Assembly (NCBI GenBank): GCA_016235125.1
Contig: JACRLZ010000004.1
Span: 434,001-498,000 of the forward strand
Reading direction: 5' to 3'
From: Sphingobacteriales bacterium
Lineage (GTDB): Bacteria > Bacteroidota > Bacteroidia > Chitinophagales > Chitinophagaceae
DNA: 64,000 nt
Shown: one piece after another, positions 51,298 to 60,142 of the stretch
How the letters are laid out: each line of letters opens with the position of its first letter
How positions within the stretch are numbered: the stretch's first letter is position 1
Notes under the pieces: generated by a model
What the model saw: the letters and a program-made list of their open reading frames with translations, nothing else
Databases searched by the model: none
What the model was told of the DNA's origin: nothing
Program-made: the position numbers and the translations under genes

Positions 51298-53154
51298 TTA
51301 ATTCTTCCCCCCCAGCATCTCTTCCAGCTTCATCACCAGTTCTGTTTTGGTAATGGGCACTCCCATTATTTTGTTATAGCCTTTGGCATCCACAAAATAA
51401 ACATCACGGATGATACGAATAAGCTGACCATTGTTGATCTCAGGGACCAAAACAGTTTCAAAATTCTTCAGTATATCGCCAAGATTTTTTGGAAATGGTC
51501 TTATGTAACGAAGATGAGCATGGCTTACAGCATATCCTCTTCCCTGCATTTCGGCCACAGCAGATTTGATAGCGCCGTAAGTAGAGCCCCAGCCCAGCAC
51601 TAATATCTTTCCTTTCGCAGGGCCACTGTCTAATTTTTGCTCAGGAATATAATCAGCAATTTTATCAACCTTCGCCTGCCTTATCTTCACCATGTATTGA
51701 TGGTTTTCCGGATCATAACTCACATTACCGGTTCCTTCTTGCTTTTCAATTCCGCCAATCCGGTGTTCCAGTCCGGCAGCACCCGGAACGGCCCAGGGAC
51801 GAACTAATTTTTCATCTCTTTTATAGGGCATGAATTTCCCTTCCCCCTCATCCAATCCTTTTTTGAAACTTACTTTTATTTCAGGCAGATCTTTTGTTTG
51901 CGGAAACTTCCATGGCTCGGCGCCATTGGCAATATAGCCATCGCTTAAGAATATCACAGGCGTCATATGCTGCACAGAAATACGAACCGCTTCAAATACT
52001 GCATCAAAGCAATCAGCAGGTGTGCTGGCGGCAATCACCGGCATCGGGCATTCACCATTTCTGCCATAGTATGCCTGCATCAGGTCGCTTTGTTCCGTTT
52101 TGGTTGGCAATCCTGTTGAGGGGCCTCCCCGTTGAATATTTACAATCACCAATGGAATCTCCAGCATCACTGCCAATCCCATGGCTTCTCCTTTCAATGC
52201 AATGCCGGGGCCGCTGGATGTGGTTACTCCCAAAGCGCCGCCATACGAAGCCCCGATGGCTGAAGCAACTGCTGCAATTTCATCTTCTGCCTGGAAAGTT
52301 CTTACACCAAAATTCTTATACTTTGATAAATCATGAAGAATATCTGATGCCGGAGTGATGGGATAAGAACCAAGAAAAAGAGGCAGACCGCTTTTTTTCG
52401 ATGCTGCTATCAAACCGTAAGCCACCGCCTGGTTTCCCATAATGGAACGGTAAGTGCCGGGCTCCATTTTAGCTTTCTCCACTTTATAAGTGGTGGTGAA
52501 AGTTTCTGTGGTGTCGCCATAGTTATAACCGGCCTGCAAGGCTTTTATGTTGCTATTCAGTATCTCATCCTTTTTACCAAATTTCTCTTTCAGAAAATTA
52601 ACGGTGCTGTCCATGTCACGGTTGTACATCCAGTACAAAAAGCCGAGCACAAACATGTTCTTGGCCCTGTCTTTTTCTTTCATCCCCATTGTTATGTCTT
52701 TCAACGCCTCTCTTGTCATCTTGGTCACATCCATCTTTATTACCTCATAATTGTCAAGACTGCCATTCTCCAGTGGGTTCTCTCCTTCCGGGTAATTGGC
52801 CAGCCGGAGATTCTTTGCATCAAAGCCGTCGGTATTGACAATGATCTTACCGCCTTTCTTTAATGCAGTAAGATTCACTTTCAATGCAGCTGCATTCATG
52901 GCTACCAGCACATCACAGGCATCGCCGGGAGTAAAAATCCTGTCGCTTGAAAATCGTAACTGGTAACCGCTTACCCCGGGTAATGAACCCTGCGGCGCCC
53001 TGATCTCTGCCGGAAAATCCGGAAAAGTAGCCAGGTCTATCCCTAATAAAGCCGTATTGTTTGAGAACTGAGTTCCGGTTAATTGCATACCATCGCCGCT
53101 GTCGCCGGCAAACTTGATGACCACATCCTGAAGTACTTCCTGTTTTCTTGCCAT
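51298..53154 (-). CDS. korA: 2-oxoacid:ferredoxin oxidoreductase subunit alpha (fused gamma domain)
   Basis: 618 residues. The N-terminal 190 or so residues are the gamma-type domain (FAGDSGDGMQLTG, then EIRAPQGSLPGVSGYQLRF). Residues about 215-450 are the pyruvate/2-oxoglutarate:ferredoxin oxidoreductase domain I with QGNQAVAYGLIAAS-like and AEDEIAAVASAIGASYGGA; the transketolase-like domain II follows (GWGSTYGAIKSAVAEM). The KorA layout fits 2-oxoglutarate oxidation, but 2-oxoacid specificity is not readable. The TPP-binding beta subunit normally lies next to it and is absent here: the downstream neighbour is a convergent hydrolase and the upstream neighbour is divergent. It must be encoded elsewhere. 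Confidence 0.93.
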   Translation of the reverse strand: MARKQEVLQDVVIKFAGDSGDGMQLTGTQFSNNTALLGIDLATFPDFPAEIRAPQGSLPGVSGYQLRFSSDRIFTPGDACDVLVAMNAAALKVNLTALKKGGKIIVNTDGFDAKNLRLANYPEGENPLENGSLDNYEVIKMDVTKMTREALKDITMGMKEKDRAKNMFVLGFLYWMYNRDMDSTVNFLKEKFGKKDEILNSNIKALQAGYNYGDTTETFTTTYKVEKAKMEPGTYRSIMGNQAVAYGLIAASKKSGLPLFLGSYPITPASDILHDLSKYKNFGVRTFQAEDEIAAVASAIGASYGGALGVTTSSGPGIALKGEAMGLAVMLEIPLVIVNIQRGGPSTGLPTKTEQSDLMQAYYGRNGECPMPVIAASTPADCFDAVFEAVRISVQHMTPVIFLSDGYIANGAEPWKFPQTKDLPEIKVSFKKGLDEGEGKFMPYKRDEKLVRPWAVPGAAGLEHRIGGIEKQEGTGNVSYDPENHQYMVKIRQAKVDKIADYIPEQKLDSGPAKGKILVLGWGSTYGAIKSAVAEMQGRGYAVSHAHLRYIRPFPKNLGDILKNFETVLVPEINNGQLIRIIRDVYFVDAKGYNKIMGVPITKTELVMKLEEMLGGKN

Positions 53155-53287
53155 TCGTCTGATAATTGAGCTGCAAATTTACGGCAACTTAGCCTTGGTT
53201 GTTACATTGATTTTGGTCATTATTTCTTCATGAAAACGGGCTTTGATTGATGAACAATTTATAAATTGCCGTCTATAACTTTTTACT

Positions 53288-55228
53288 ATGAAAAAAATGC
53301 TGTGTCTGTTGCTCATTGCAGGACTTTTGGCTCCCCATCTTACTAATGCCCAAAATGAAGACGACATCTTCGAAGCTAATCGCCTGAAAAAAGTATTTCC
53401 GGATGACCGGGTGGCGGCCACCAGTGTGGAAGAGGAATACAATTTTGATAAAGGTAAAAGCGAGGATAAACTACCGGTCGTTACTGCTACCAAAAACACC
53501 GGCATTACTTTTCTCGCCCTGCGGGAAAGGGCGGGCATCCAGTATTTTGATTTCTACAATTCTTTCTGCAAGATCACCTCCTTTAAACAACTGGAAAAAG
53601 TAAAAGGATTTTTTGGCATGAAAAAGAATTATAATGTTGGTTTTGCCATTGACCGTTCGGCCAGCTCCAGCGATTATTTCTCAGACGACAGCAGGGTGAA
53701 ATATTTCAATATCGGTTTTACAGGGTATGGTGATGTTACAAGAGTGGAGACAGAAAAAAAATTCTTCGACAGCAAATATTTAAGCAACATCTATTTTCAT
53801 TCCTGGTTCCCGGCTAAGGAAAAAATTGTCCGCATTGTTATTCCTGACTGGCTGCAACTGGATATCAGGGAATTCAATTTCGACGGCTATAAAGTAGTAA
53901 AACAAAAGACCCAGGAAAAAAATTCCACTATCTATACATACAAGTTGCAGAACCTGCTGGCCATGAAATCGGAAAGAAGAGCCATGGGAGCAGCCTATAT
54001 GTGGCCACACCTTGTGCTGCTGGTAAAGTCATTTAACTATGATGGCAAAACAGAAAAAGGATTTGGCGATGTGGGTGACCTGTACAACTGGTATAAATAT
54101 CTCTATAAAAAATGTGTAAATAAACCTGATGAATTGAAAGCCAGGGTGACTGAATTAACGGCCGGCAAAGCAAATGATATTGACAAAGTAAAATCCATTT
54201 TTTACTGGGTGCAGGATAATATCCGTTACATAGCTTTTGAAGACGGGCTTGCAGGTTTTGTTCCCGCTACAGCGCAGGAGGTTTTTAAAACCAAGTATGG
54301 CGATTGCAAAGGGATGGCAAACCTGATGACGGAAATGCTGAAGCTTGCAGGGCTTGACGCTTATATGACATGGATCGGTACAAGGCATATTCCTTACGAT
54401 TACACCCTTCCTGCTCTTTGTGTAGACAATCATTGCATCAGCACCGTAGTTCTTGGTGGCAGGGAATATTATCTTGATGGTACGGAGAAATATATTCCTT
54501 TCGGCGACTATGCATGGCGCATCCAGGGCAAAGAAGTCCTGATCGGCAAAGGCGATAAATATGATGTAAAGAAAGTGCCGCTGCTGGATAAGGATAAAAA
54601 TAAAATTCTGACACAAACAACTTTTCAGCTGAACAATGATAAACTGAAAGGACATGTAAAAGTGACGCTGACAGGTGAGGAACGCACCGGCTTTCATCAA
54701 TTCTATCATGACCTGCCCAATGATGATAAGAAAAAGATGATACAGCGGTTTCTCGAATTCGGAAATCGCAATCTTGTTGTAGCTAATGTAAAAACCTCTG
54801 ACCTCAATAACCGGGAAATACCGGTAACCATTGAAGGTGATATTGACCTGAGCAATTATATCATTACAGAAGATAAAGAATTGTATGTGGGTATTGATTT
54901 CTTTCCCGAAGACCTGCGGGGAATAATTCCGGATAAAGACAGGCAGCAGGATTATGCATTGCATGCAGCCTATGTGTCGCAGGATGAGACTGAACTTATT
55001 TTACCTGCAGGCTATAAAATCGCTTCATTGCCCGCATCCATTGATGAAAAAGGAACTGACTATGAAATATCCGGCTCTTACTCACAAAAAGACAATAAAG
55101 TGATATTCAAGAAAACTTTATCCTTCAATACAGGCCGCATCCGTAAAGCTGATTTTGAGAACTGGAAAAATTTTACAAAAAAACTGAAAGATTTTAATAG
55201 CAACCTGATTTTAATAAAGAAACCCTGA
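53288..55228 (+). CDS. DUF3857 and transglutaminase-like protein
   Basis: 646 residues with a signal peptide (about 1-19). The long N-terminal beta-rich part is DUF3857-like, followed by a transglutaminase-like domain (about 285-400) with a full catalytic triad: Cys in KYGDCKGMANL, His in CVDNHCIS, Asp in YYLDGTEKY. Family members are thought to be periplasmic cross-linking or proteolytic enzymes of unknown substrate. It lies about 110 bp upstream of a related gene that lacks the Cys, an active/inactive pair. Start at 53288 is well supported by the signal peptide. Confidence 0.88.
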   Translation: MKKMLCLLLIAGLLAPHLTNAQNEDDIFEANRLKKVFPDDRVAATSVEEEYNFDKGKSEDKLPVVTATKNTGITFLALRERAGIQYFDFYNSFCKITSFKQLEKVKGFFGMKKNYNVGFAIDRSASSSDYFSDDSRVKYFNIGFTGYGDVTRVETEKKFFDSKYLSNIYFHSWFPAKEKIVRIVIPDWLQLDIREFNFDGYKVVKQKTQEKNSTIYTYKLQNLLAMKSERRAMGAAYMWPHLVLLVKSFNYDGKTEKGFGDVGDLYNWYKYLYKKCVNKPDELKARVTELTAGKANDIDKVKSIFYWVQDNIRYIAFEDGLAGFVPATAQEVFKTKYGDCKGMANLMTEMLKLAGLDAYMTWIGTRHIPYDYTLPALCVDNHCISTVVLGGREYYLDGTEKYIPFGDYAWRIQGKEVLIGKGDKYDVKKVPLLDKDKNKILTQTTFQLNNDKLKGHVKVTLTGEERTGFHQFYHDLPNDDKKKMIQRFLEFGNRNLVVANVKTSDLNNREIPVTIEGDIDLSNYIITEDKELYVGIDFFPEDLRGIIPDKDRQQDYALHAAYVSQDETELILPAGYKIASLPASIDEKGTDYEISGSYSQKDNKVIFKKTLSFNTGRIRKADFENWKNFTKKLKDFNSNLILIKKP

Positions 55229-55249
55229 TTACGAAATTGATTTTAAAAC

Positions 55250-55326
55250 CACATAGACACAATAGATACATAGTTACACATAGGATATGCTATGTGACCA
55301 TCTATGTGCCCTATGATCCTATGTGC
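55250..55326. repeat. CACATAG heptamer inverted-repeat spacer
   Basis: The CACATAG word (55250 and 55275) and its complement CTATGTG (about 55290, 55302 and 55319) alternate with variants such as GATACATAG and CCTATGATC. The two halves are imperfect complements. It fills the gap between the two DUF3857 genes and is a typical spacer repeat of this group. Confidence 0.65.
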
Positions 55327-55339
55327 TAAAACAATAACA

Positions 55340-57502
55340 ATGCAACTCTTCTATATGAAAACATTGTATTATCTCTTTTTAATTTTTTCTTTTTCCACAA
55401 AGGCATTTGCACAAGACGACGACACTTTTTCCGAAGCAAAACTCCAGAGCATTGCCAATAACATGAAACAGGTTTGGAATGACCCTGATCCTGATTTTTC
55501 CGTAAGCGCTGTGCCGGACAAATGGAAAGAAGAAAGCGGCGTCATCATTGCACAAAAAACAAGATTCTCTTTTGATAAGGATGCCAGCAAGCTGGCTGTG
55601 TACGAGATCACCCGCCGCCGTATTAAATTGATCGACCGGGATGCCGTGAATTCCTATTCTTCTGTTTACTTCCGCATCGGCTCATCCAATGACGGCGCCG
55701 GAATTAAGATTATCAAATCAAACGGAACCGTGCAGGATGTTTCACTGCGCAATGCCATTTATATTGAAGACAACCGGGAAGTGCCTTCCACATTTGCGCC
55801 GTATATCGGCAAGGCCGACACTTACCGGGATAAAAGTAAAAGCCGGGTAACATATTATAAGGTAGCCGTTCCCGATCTCGATCCCGGTGATATCATCGAC
55901 TATGGAACCATTTTCTATGATGATAACACTGTGAAGAAAATGAACTTCATTGAATTTGACCCTATTTATTATGTATGTACAAGGGAATATCCTTTGATTG
56001 CACAAAAATTTGAGATTGATACCGATGATAAATCGTTTGTGAATTCAAAGTCAACCATGGGCGCCCCTGAATTTAAAGAAACAACTAACAGCAATGCGGA
56101 CTATGCATGGGAAGACCGCAACAGGGATAAGGCCAGCGATACCCGCTGGGTAAACAGCCTGGTGGAGCTGCCGATGATAAAATTCCAGATCGTCTTTTCA
56201 AAACAAGAAAACCGTTCCGATCTTTTTATTGGTGATAAAGGCGAGCTGAAGCAAAACATAAGCCCGGAAGAGCTGGCAAAAAAAATGAACAACCTATACA
56301 ACCGGCTGGATGGTTCCATGTATTATACTTTGGCCAAAGGTTACCTGAAACAGATCAGCGCCACCGATATGCGGGATGAGGATTTTATTCAAAAAGCTTA
56401 CTACATTCTGCGGCATATGTCGTTTTACAGGGCAGGTGGTTTTTCCAGTGAGTTGTTTGCTTCCTGCCTTACCCAATGCCTTGACCTGAAAAAGATTCCT
56501 TATGACCTGATCGTTACCAGCCCTGCCAATGTGTGCAAACCGGAGAACATCATTTTCAGAACTGAGCCGGAATGGATGGTAAGGGTGAAGGGGAAATATA
56601 TCTTCAATGCCTCGATTGTTTCAAACCCTTATGATTTTAAAGAAGAGTTTCTGAATACACAGGCTTATATTATTTCGCTGGGAAAAAATCCAACGGCCAC
56701 CCCTGTCACTTTGCCCGGTACCATACCGGAAGAAAACATCACTACCAACAGCATTACGGCCACAATGGATACGGCCACCCGTAATATGAATATAGTGCTG
56801 CAAAGGGCTGTTATCGGGCTCAGCAAACAATTCTTTAATCAACAGGCTCTCAGCTACACCCCTGCGCTGGATGATGATCACCGCAGTTATGGCGGCGAAG
56901 ACGATGTAAGAGGTGGAATGAAAGGCGATGCCCTGGAAGCATATGAAACCCGGTTGAGAGAAAGAAAAAAAGAAGACAAGACCAACAAGCTGGAGTATAT
57001 GAAAAATGAACTGGAAGATGATTATGAAAGCCTGACGGCTTACACAGAATTTACGCTGAACACCGATGGTCGTACCTGGCGCAAGCAGGAGTTGAATTAT
57101 ACCAACAAATTTGAGTTGGGCGACATGGTGAAAGTGGCCGGCGATAATCTATTGGTATCCGTGCCGGGTTTGATCGGCGACCAGCTTTGGGTGTCGCAGG
57201 ATGAAAGAAAAAGAGAGGTGGATGCTTATATGAGTTTCCCAAGAAGCACAAGAAACATTATCAACTTTTCCATACCGGCAGGTTATAAAGCCGTAGGAGT
57301 ACAGAACCTGAACATGAATATTGATAATGAAGCCGGCACATTTGCCGTGCAGGCTTCGGTAGAGGGCAATACCTTGAACATACTGGTGAAAAAACTTTAT
57401 AAGCAAATGACGGTGAAAAAAGAGAACTGGCCTAAGCTGATGGAGATGCTGGATGCGGCGTTTAATTTTTCTCAGAAGAAGATCTTGCTGAAGAGGATGT
57501 AA
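55340..57502 (+). CDS. DUF3857 protein with degenerate transglutaminase-like domain
   Basis: 720 residues from ATG 55340 (the ATG at 55355 is also plausible); an ATG at 55304 lies within the spacer repeat and is rejected. Signal peptide ends at STKAFAQ. DUF3857-like N-terminal part; the region equivalent to the transglutaminase (about 345-450) has FSSELFASCLTQCLDL where the GDCK nucleophile would be, so the domain is probably inactive. Acidic, beta-rich throughout. A strong terminator follows. Probably works with the catalytically complete neighbour (inference). Confidence 0.85.
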   Translation: MQLFYMKTLYYLFLIFSFSTKAFAQDDDTFSEAKLQSIANNMKQVWNDPDPDFSVSAVPDKWKEESGVIIAQKTRFSFDKDASKLAVYEITRRRIKLIDRDAVNSYSSVYFRIGSSNDGAGIKIIKSNGTVQDVSLRNAIYIEDNREVPSTFAPYIGKADTYRDKSKSRVTYYKVAVPDLDPGDIIDYGTIFYDDNTVKKMNFIEFDPIYYVCTREYPLIAQKFEIDTDDKSFVNSKSTMGAPEFKETTNSNADYAWEDRNRDKASDTRWVNSLVELPMIKFQIVFSKQENRSDLFIGDKGELKQNISPEELAKKMNNLYNRLDGSMYYTLAKGYLKQISATDMRDEDFIQKAYYILRHMSFYRAGGFSSELFASCLTQCLDLKKIPYDLIVTSPANVCKPENIIFRTEPEWMVRVKGKYIFNASIVSNPYDFKEEFLNTQAYIISLGKNPTATPVTLPGTIPEENITTNSITATMDTATRNMNIVLQRAVIGLSKQFFNQQALSYTPALDDDHRSYGGEDDVRGGMKGDALEAYETRLRERKKEDKTNKLEYMKNELEDDYESLTAYTEFTLNTDGRTWRKQELNYTNKFELGDMVKVAGDNLLVSVPGLIGDQLWVSQDERKREVDAYMSFPRSTRNIINFSIPAGYKAVGVQNLNMNIDNEAGTFAVQASVEGNTLNILVKKLYKQMTVKKENWPKLMEMLDAAFNFSQKKILLKRM

Positions 57503-57525
57503 GAATAATATCAAAAGAAGCTTTG

Positions 57526-57559
57526 AAAAAAGAGTCCCCAACTGACGGGACTCTTTTTT
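57526..57559. terminator. Strong bidirectional terminator
   Basis: AAAAAAGAGTCCC (57526-57538) pairs perfectly with GGGACTCTTTTTT (57547-57559). It separates the convergent genes ending at 57502 and 57565. Confidence 0.95.
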
Positions 57560-57564
57560 ATTCT

Positions 57565-57972
57565 CTATTTAGTCTCACTGCTTCCAGGGATATTTTTCAA
57601 TACTTCGGTGAGTTTAGCCCTTTCTTTTGTTATCTTTTTTCCCCGGAAAAACAACCAAAGGTTAAAGAAAAGCATTATGCCGAGGTAAATGCTGAAGCCA
57701 CCTATTTTGGCGCTTAGAATTTCCAGCATACTCCGGCTGTCTAATAGTTCGGCAGTAATTTTCATGATCCAAAGAGCAAATCCCAGGTTAAGCAGGTAAA
57801 ACCCGGTTTTAAATAATGTGTTGGTGGAATAAGCGATATCCGTTTTTCCATGAAAGATATCCAGCATGAATACTTTACTGTTTTTAAACAATGTGTGTGC
57901 AACATACCAGGTAAGGGTTATTACAATGGGCAGGTAAATAAGATACGCAATAAAATTAAGGGAGGGTCTCAT
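57565..57972 (-). CDS. Small membrane protein, paralogue of the next gene
   Basis: 135 residues with about four membrane segments (about 8-28, 48-70, 92-115). A shared pattern with the 57977 protein, K(V)(F/Y)(M/I)L...G...(S)(T/I)N.L...G(F/Y)YLLNLG(F/Y)A, shows the two are paralogues from tandem duplication. The tail is basic and polar. No known family; probably an inner-membrane protein. It lies 4 bp after its paralogue in the same direction. Confidence 0.75.
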   Translation of the reverse strand: MRPSLNFIAYLIYLPIVITLTWYVAHTLFKNSKVFMLDIFHGKTDIAYSTNTLFKTGFYLLNLGFALWIMKITAELLDSRSMLEILSAKIGGFSIYLGIMLFFNLWLFFRGKKITKERAKLTEVLKNIPGSSETK

Positions 57973-57976
57973 ATAA

Positions 57977-58336
57977 TTAAGTTTTATGGTGATTGAAATA
58001 TTTCCTTTGTTTGCTCAACAGGTAGATGACTGTCATATTTATAAAATGAATCACTGCCAGTGTCAGCATGATCTTGCCGGTCATGGAGAACACAGTGACC
58101 AGCACTTCTTCTATAGTATGAACTGTTTTCCAGGTGCTGATCATGAGGGCAGCATAGCCAAGGTTTAAAAGATAATACCCGATCAGCAGCAGCCGGTTGA
58201 TAGAGCCGGACAGGTGTTCGTTTCCCTGCAGGAGTTGCAGGATATAAACCTTCCCGTTGCGGTAGAAAATGAGACCGACCTTAAAAGTGATAATGTAAGT
58301 GATGAGCAGGTAAAATATATAAGCGAGGATATTCAT
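57977..58336 (-). CDS. Small membrane protein, paralogue of the previous gene
   Basis: 119 residues, about three or four membrane segments (about 3-23, 48-68, 82-108). Carries the GYYLLNLGYAALM core shared with its neighbour. It lies 4 bp upstream of that gene and the two are surely co-transcribed. No function recognised. Confidence 0.75.
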   Translation of the reverse strand: MNILAYIFYLLITYIITFKVGLIFYRNGKVYILQLLQGNEHLSGSINRLLLIGYYLLNLGYAALMISTWKTVHTIEEVLVTVFSMTGKIMLTLAVIHFINMTVIYLLSKQRKYFNHHKT

Positions 58337-58480
58337 ACAAGAACTTATATAATGAACTAAGCCGGCTCAAAGATATAGATTGTTTTTGAATTTTCAATAT
58401 TTTCTGAAATTTATATTTTCAAACAAATCCTGACTCTTGATAGCACGAACCAGGGTTCAGCACTCATTTACTGCTTAGCG

Positions 58481-58743
58481 GCCTACCCCCTTCCGTCATA
58501 TATATTAGTGACCCCTCCCGGCAAACCACTGCCTTCTTCTTTGCGATGATATGTTCCGTATTCAACTATTCTTCCGGCCAGCCGGCTGACAACATAAAGT
58601 TTAATCGCTGAAAATTTTTACCCTACTGCATTTTGTGGCTTACGACCCCGCCTGCCCGCCCAGATGAACCGTTCGGACGGGAATGACTCAGTCGGGCAGG
58701 CTCCTCCGGTCAAAGAAAGGCGTACGGCTGTGGCATAGGGGAG
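58481..58743 (-). repeat. Dispersed repeat, copy A, with a 44-codon open frame on the minus strand
   Basis: Homologous to copy B (62485-62694). On the minus strand, 58617-58483 is an open frame of 44 codons directly after a TAA and ending TAG; it ends TNIYDGRG. It has no ATG, GTG or TTG near its beginning, so it may be a partial or degenerate gene or an RNA with a fortuitous frame. Upstream on the minus strand, copy A is also similar to B around GGCTTACG(A/T)CCCCGCCTGCC. Copy A holds an extra palindrome (58650-58701). See findings. Confidence 0.75.
58650..58701. repeat. Nested palindrome inserted in repeat copy A
   Basis: GCCTGCCCG (58650-58658) pairs perfectly with CGGGCAGGC (58693-58701). 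Within the loop, CCGT and ACGG flank TCGG (58669-58680). Copy B lacks this block at the same place. Confidence 0.75.
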
Positions 58744-58794
58744 TTATTAATACAACATCCTTAGCTATTCCACTTTTCCTGTTTCCTGATAGAT

Positions 58795-58821
58795 TAAAAA
58801 CCTGCAAAATGATTGCAGGTT
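58795..58821 (-). terminator. Intrinsic terminator for the RskA-like lipoprotein gene
   Basis: AACCTGCAA (58799-58807) pairs perfectly with TTGCAGGTT (58813-58821). On the minus strand the hairpin is followed by T5 (from AAAAA at 58796-58800). It lies 22 bp after the stop of the gene ending at 58844. Confidence 0.85.
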
Positions 58822-58843
58822 GTAGGTGATTTGATTTCACCAT

Positions 58844-59728
58844 TTAATTTCTTGTTACAACGCCTGTCGGGAAACTGGCTGCATTCAATGCCATACTGTA
58901 TGTAAAATGATCTACAGCAGTACCGGGGATATTTCCAACCAGTGGTTTCAGCAGAAAAGGAGCGGGACTGTTATCTGGGAATGGTTCTACAGAAATTACC
59001 GCAAGTCCCCCCGACAGATTCGTAGGAAAAATACTCCCCGAAGGTGCATTCATAATAAAATCTTCGCCGGGGAATGGGGGTGCCGCCAATGTTCCGGAAT
59101 AAGGCGCCGATGCATCTGCTCCCGTTACATTCGTGAATGTACCTGTGGTAACCGGTTTGCCAGCGATTAATGCCCAACCTTCATACCTCCAGCCTGTGGG
59201 TAATGCAGGAAGCGATAAACCCACGGTTGGAGAACCTGTCATCAGGCTTAAAAACCATACACCGCTTAATTCATCGGCCAGGGATGCAGTAGTGGGTGTT
59301 GCCAAAACATACTTGCCGATAGCTGTAGTAAAGGTTGTGTTAAGCGCTGCCGGATGCCCAATTGTTGCGTTAGCTGTGTTACCACTAAAATCTCCGGCCA
59401 GTAGTTTTTGCTCGCTTGGAGCTGGGTTAGCATCAGGAAAAGGCTCAACGGTTAATACAAAAGCCGTAGCATTATTTAATTGGTCTTTGTTTATTTCAAA
59501 TGTAGTTTGCGAGAGCTGGCCTGTGGCATTTACTGAAAAAGTTCCTGTAGAAACCGGGGTACCGCCTACCATGATCCAGCCTTCATATCGGGCATTGGCG
59601 CCCAAATCTTCAAGACCTGTGATACCTACTGTCAATGTTTCTGTTTTAACATCATTATTCTTTTTGCATGAAGTAAGGAACGGGACACTTAAGGCAGCAA
59701 CTGCGATTGATTTGATAAAAACATTCAT
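58844..59728 (-). CDS. Lipoprotein with two RskA-C-like domains
   Basis: 294 residues. Signal with lipobox (FLTSC, Cys21). Two related domains of about 120 residues follow. Each has YEGW(I/A)(M/L)(V/I)xGxPV(S/T)TGTF, then an Asp/Gly segment, and ends VEPFPD(A/N)(N/S)PAP. This resembles the C-terminal domain of RskA-type anti-sigma factors (PF10099), which is seen in the nearby anti-sigma protein at 60686. It has no sigma-binding N-terminus or membrane segment. It is divergent from the sigma/anti-sigma operon, about 415 bp away. It may compete with or sense the same ligand as the anti-sigma factor (inference). Confidence 0.8.
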   Translation of the reverse strand: MNVFIKSIAVAALSVPFLTSCKKNNDVKTETLTVGITGLEDLGANARYEGWIMVGGTPVSTGTFSVNATGQLSQTTFEINKDQLNNATAFVLTVEPFPDANPAPSEQKLLAGDFSGNTANATIGHPAALNTTFTTAIGKYVLATPTTASLADELSGVWFLSLMTGSPTVGLSLPALPTGWRYEGWALIAGKPVTTGTFTNVTGADASAPYSGTLAAPPFPGEDFIMNAPSGSIFPTNLSGGLAVISVEPFPDNSPAPFLLKPLVGNIPGTAVDHFTYSMALNAASFPTGVVTRN

Positions 59729-59821
59729 AGCAATAGTTTTTTAATTATTGTTTAAGACTGGTTTATATAAAAAGGGCAACGAAAGAATTTAAAGCTTTTC
59801 ATATGTATGGATTTTTTACTC

Positions 59822-59977
59822 CTATAAGTATCCTGCGGCTGAAAACATGCCAACAATCATAATAGAGGCAAATGCGCATACAGCCATTATCAGGAGCCTT
59901 GTTCTGAATATTTCATGGTTCATACGGTTTGTTTTGTGCCCTTTCCAAACGAAAAAGGGTGTTATCGGATTAGCCAT
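59822..59977 (-). CDS. Possible small membrane protein
   Basis: An open frame of 51 codons from ATG 59977 (or 33 residues from ATG 59923), with a single hydrophobic C-terminal segment (LLIMAVCAFASIMIVGMFSA). It lies in the 415-bp gap between the RskA-like lipoprotein and the sigma factor gene. There is no terminator or clear leader to prove expression. The rest of this gap (59729-59821 and 59978-60142) holds AT-rich sequence and presumably the divergent promoters, but I see no sharp consensus box. Confidence 0.35.
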   Translation of the reverse strand: MANPITPFFVWKGHKTNRMNHEIFRTRLLIMAVCAFASIMIVGMFSAAGYL

Positions 59978-60142
59978 TAAATCAGGAGTAATTCCTGATT
60001 GTTTTCCAGGGATACAGGATGCCGGCTGAAGGCCTTCCAAATCAGATACACAAAAAGGAACAGAAAGGTTTTTTTAAAAAAAATATTTTTTACTTCTTCC
60101 TGGGATTTATTTGTTTGATATTTACACACTGAAACAAATCTC

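Noticed and set aside
54155-54964. 269-residue minus-strand open frame opposite the transglutaminase-like gene
   Set aside because: It is antisense to a conserved catalytic domain (GDCKGM, DNHCIS) and shows no family.
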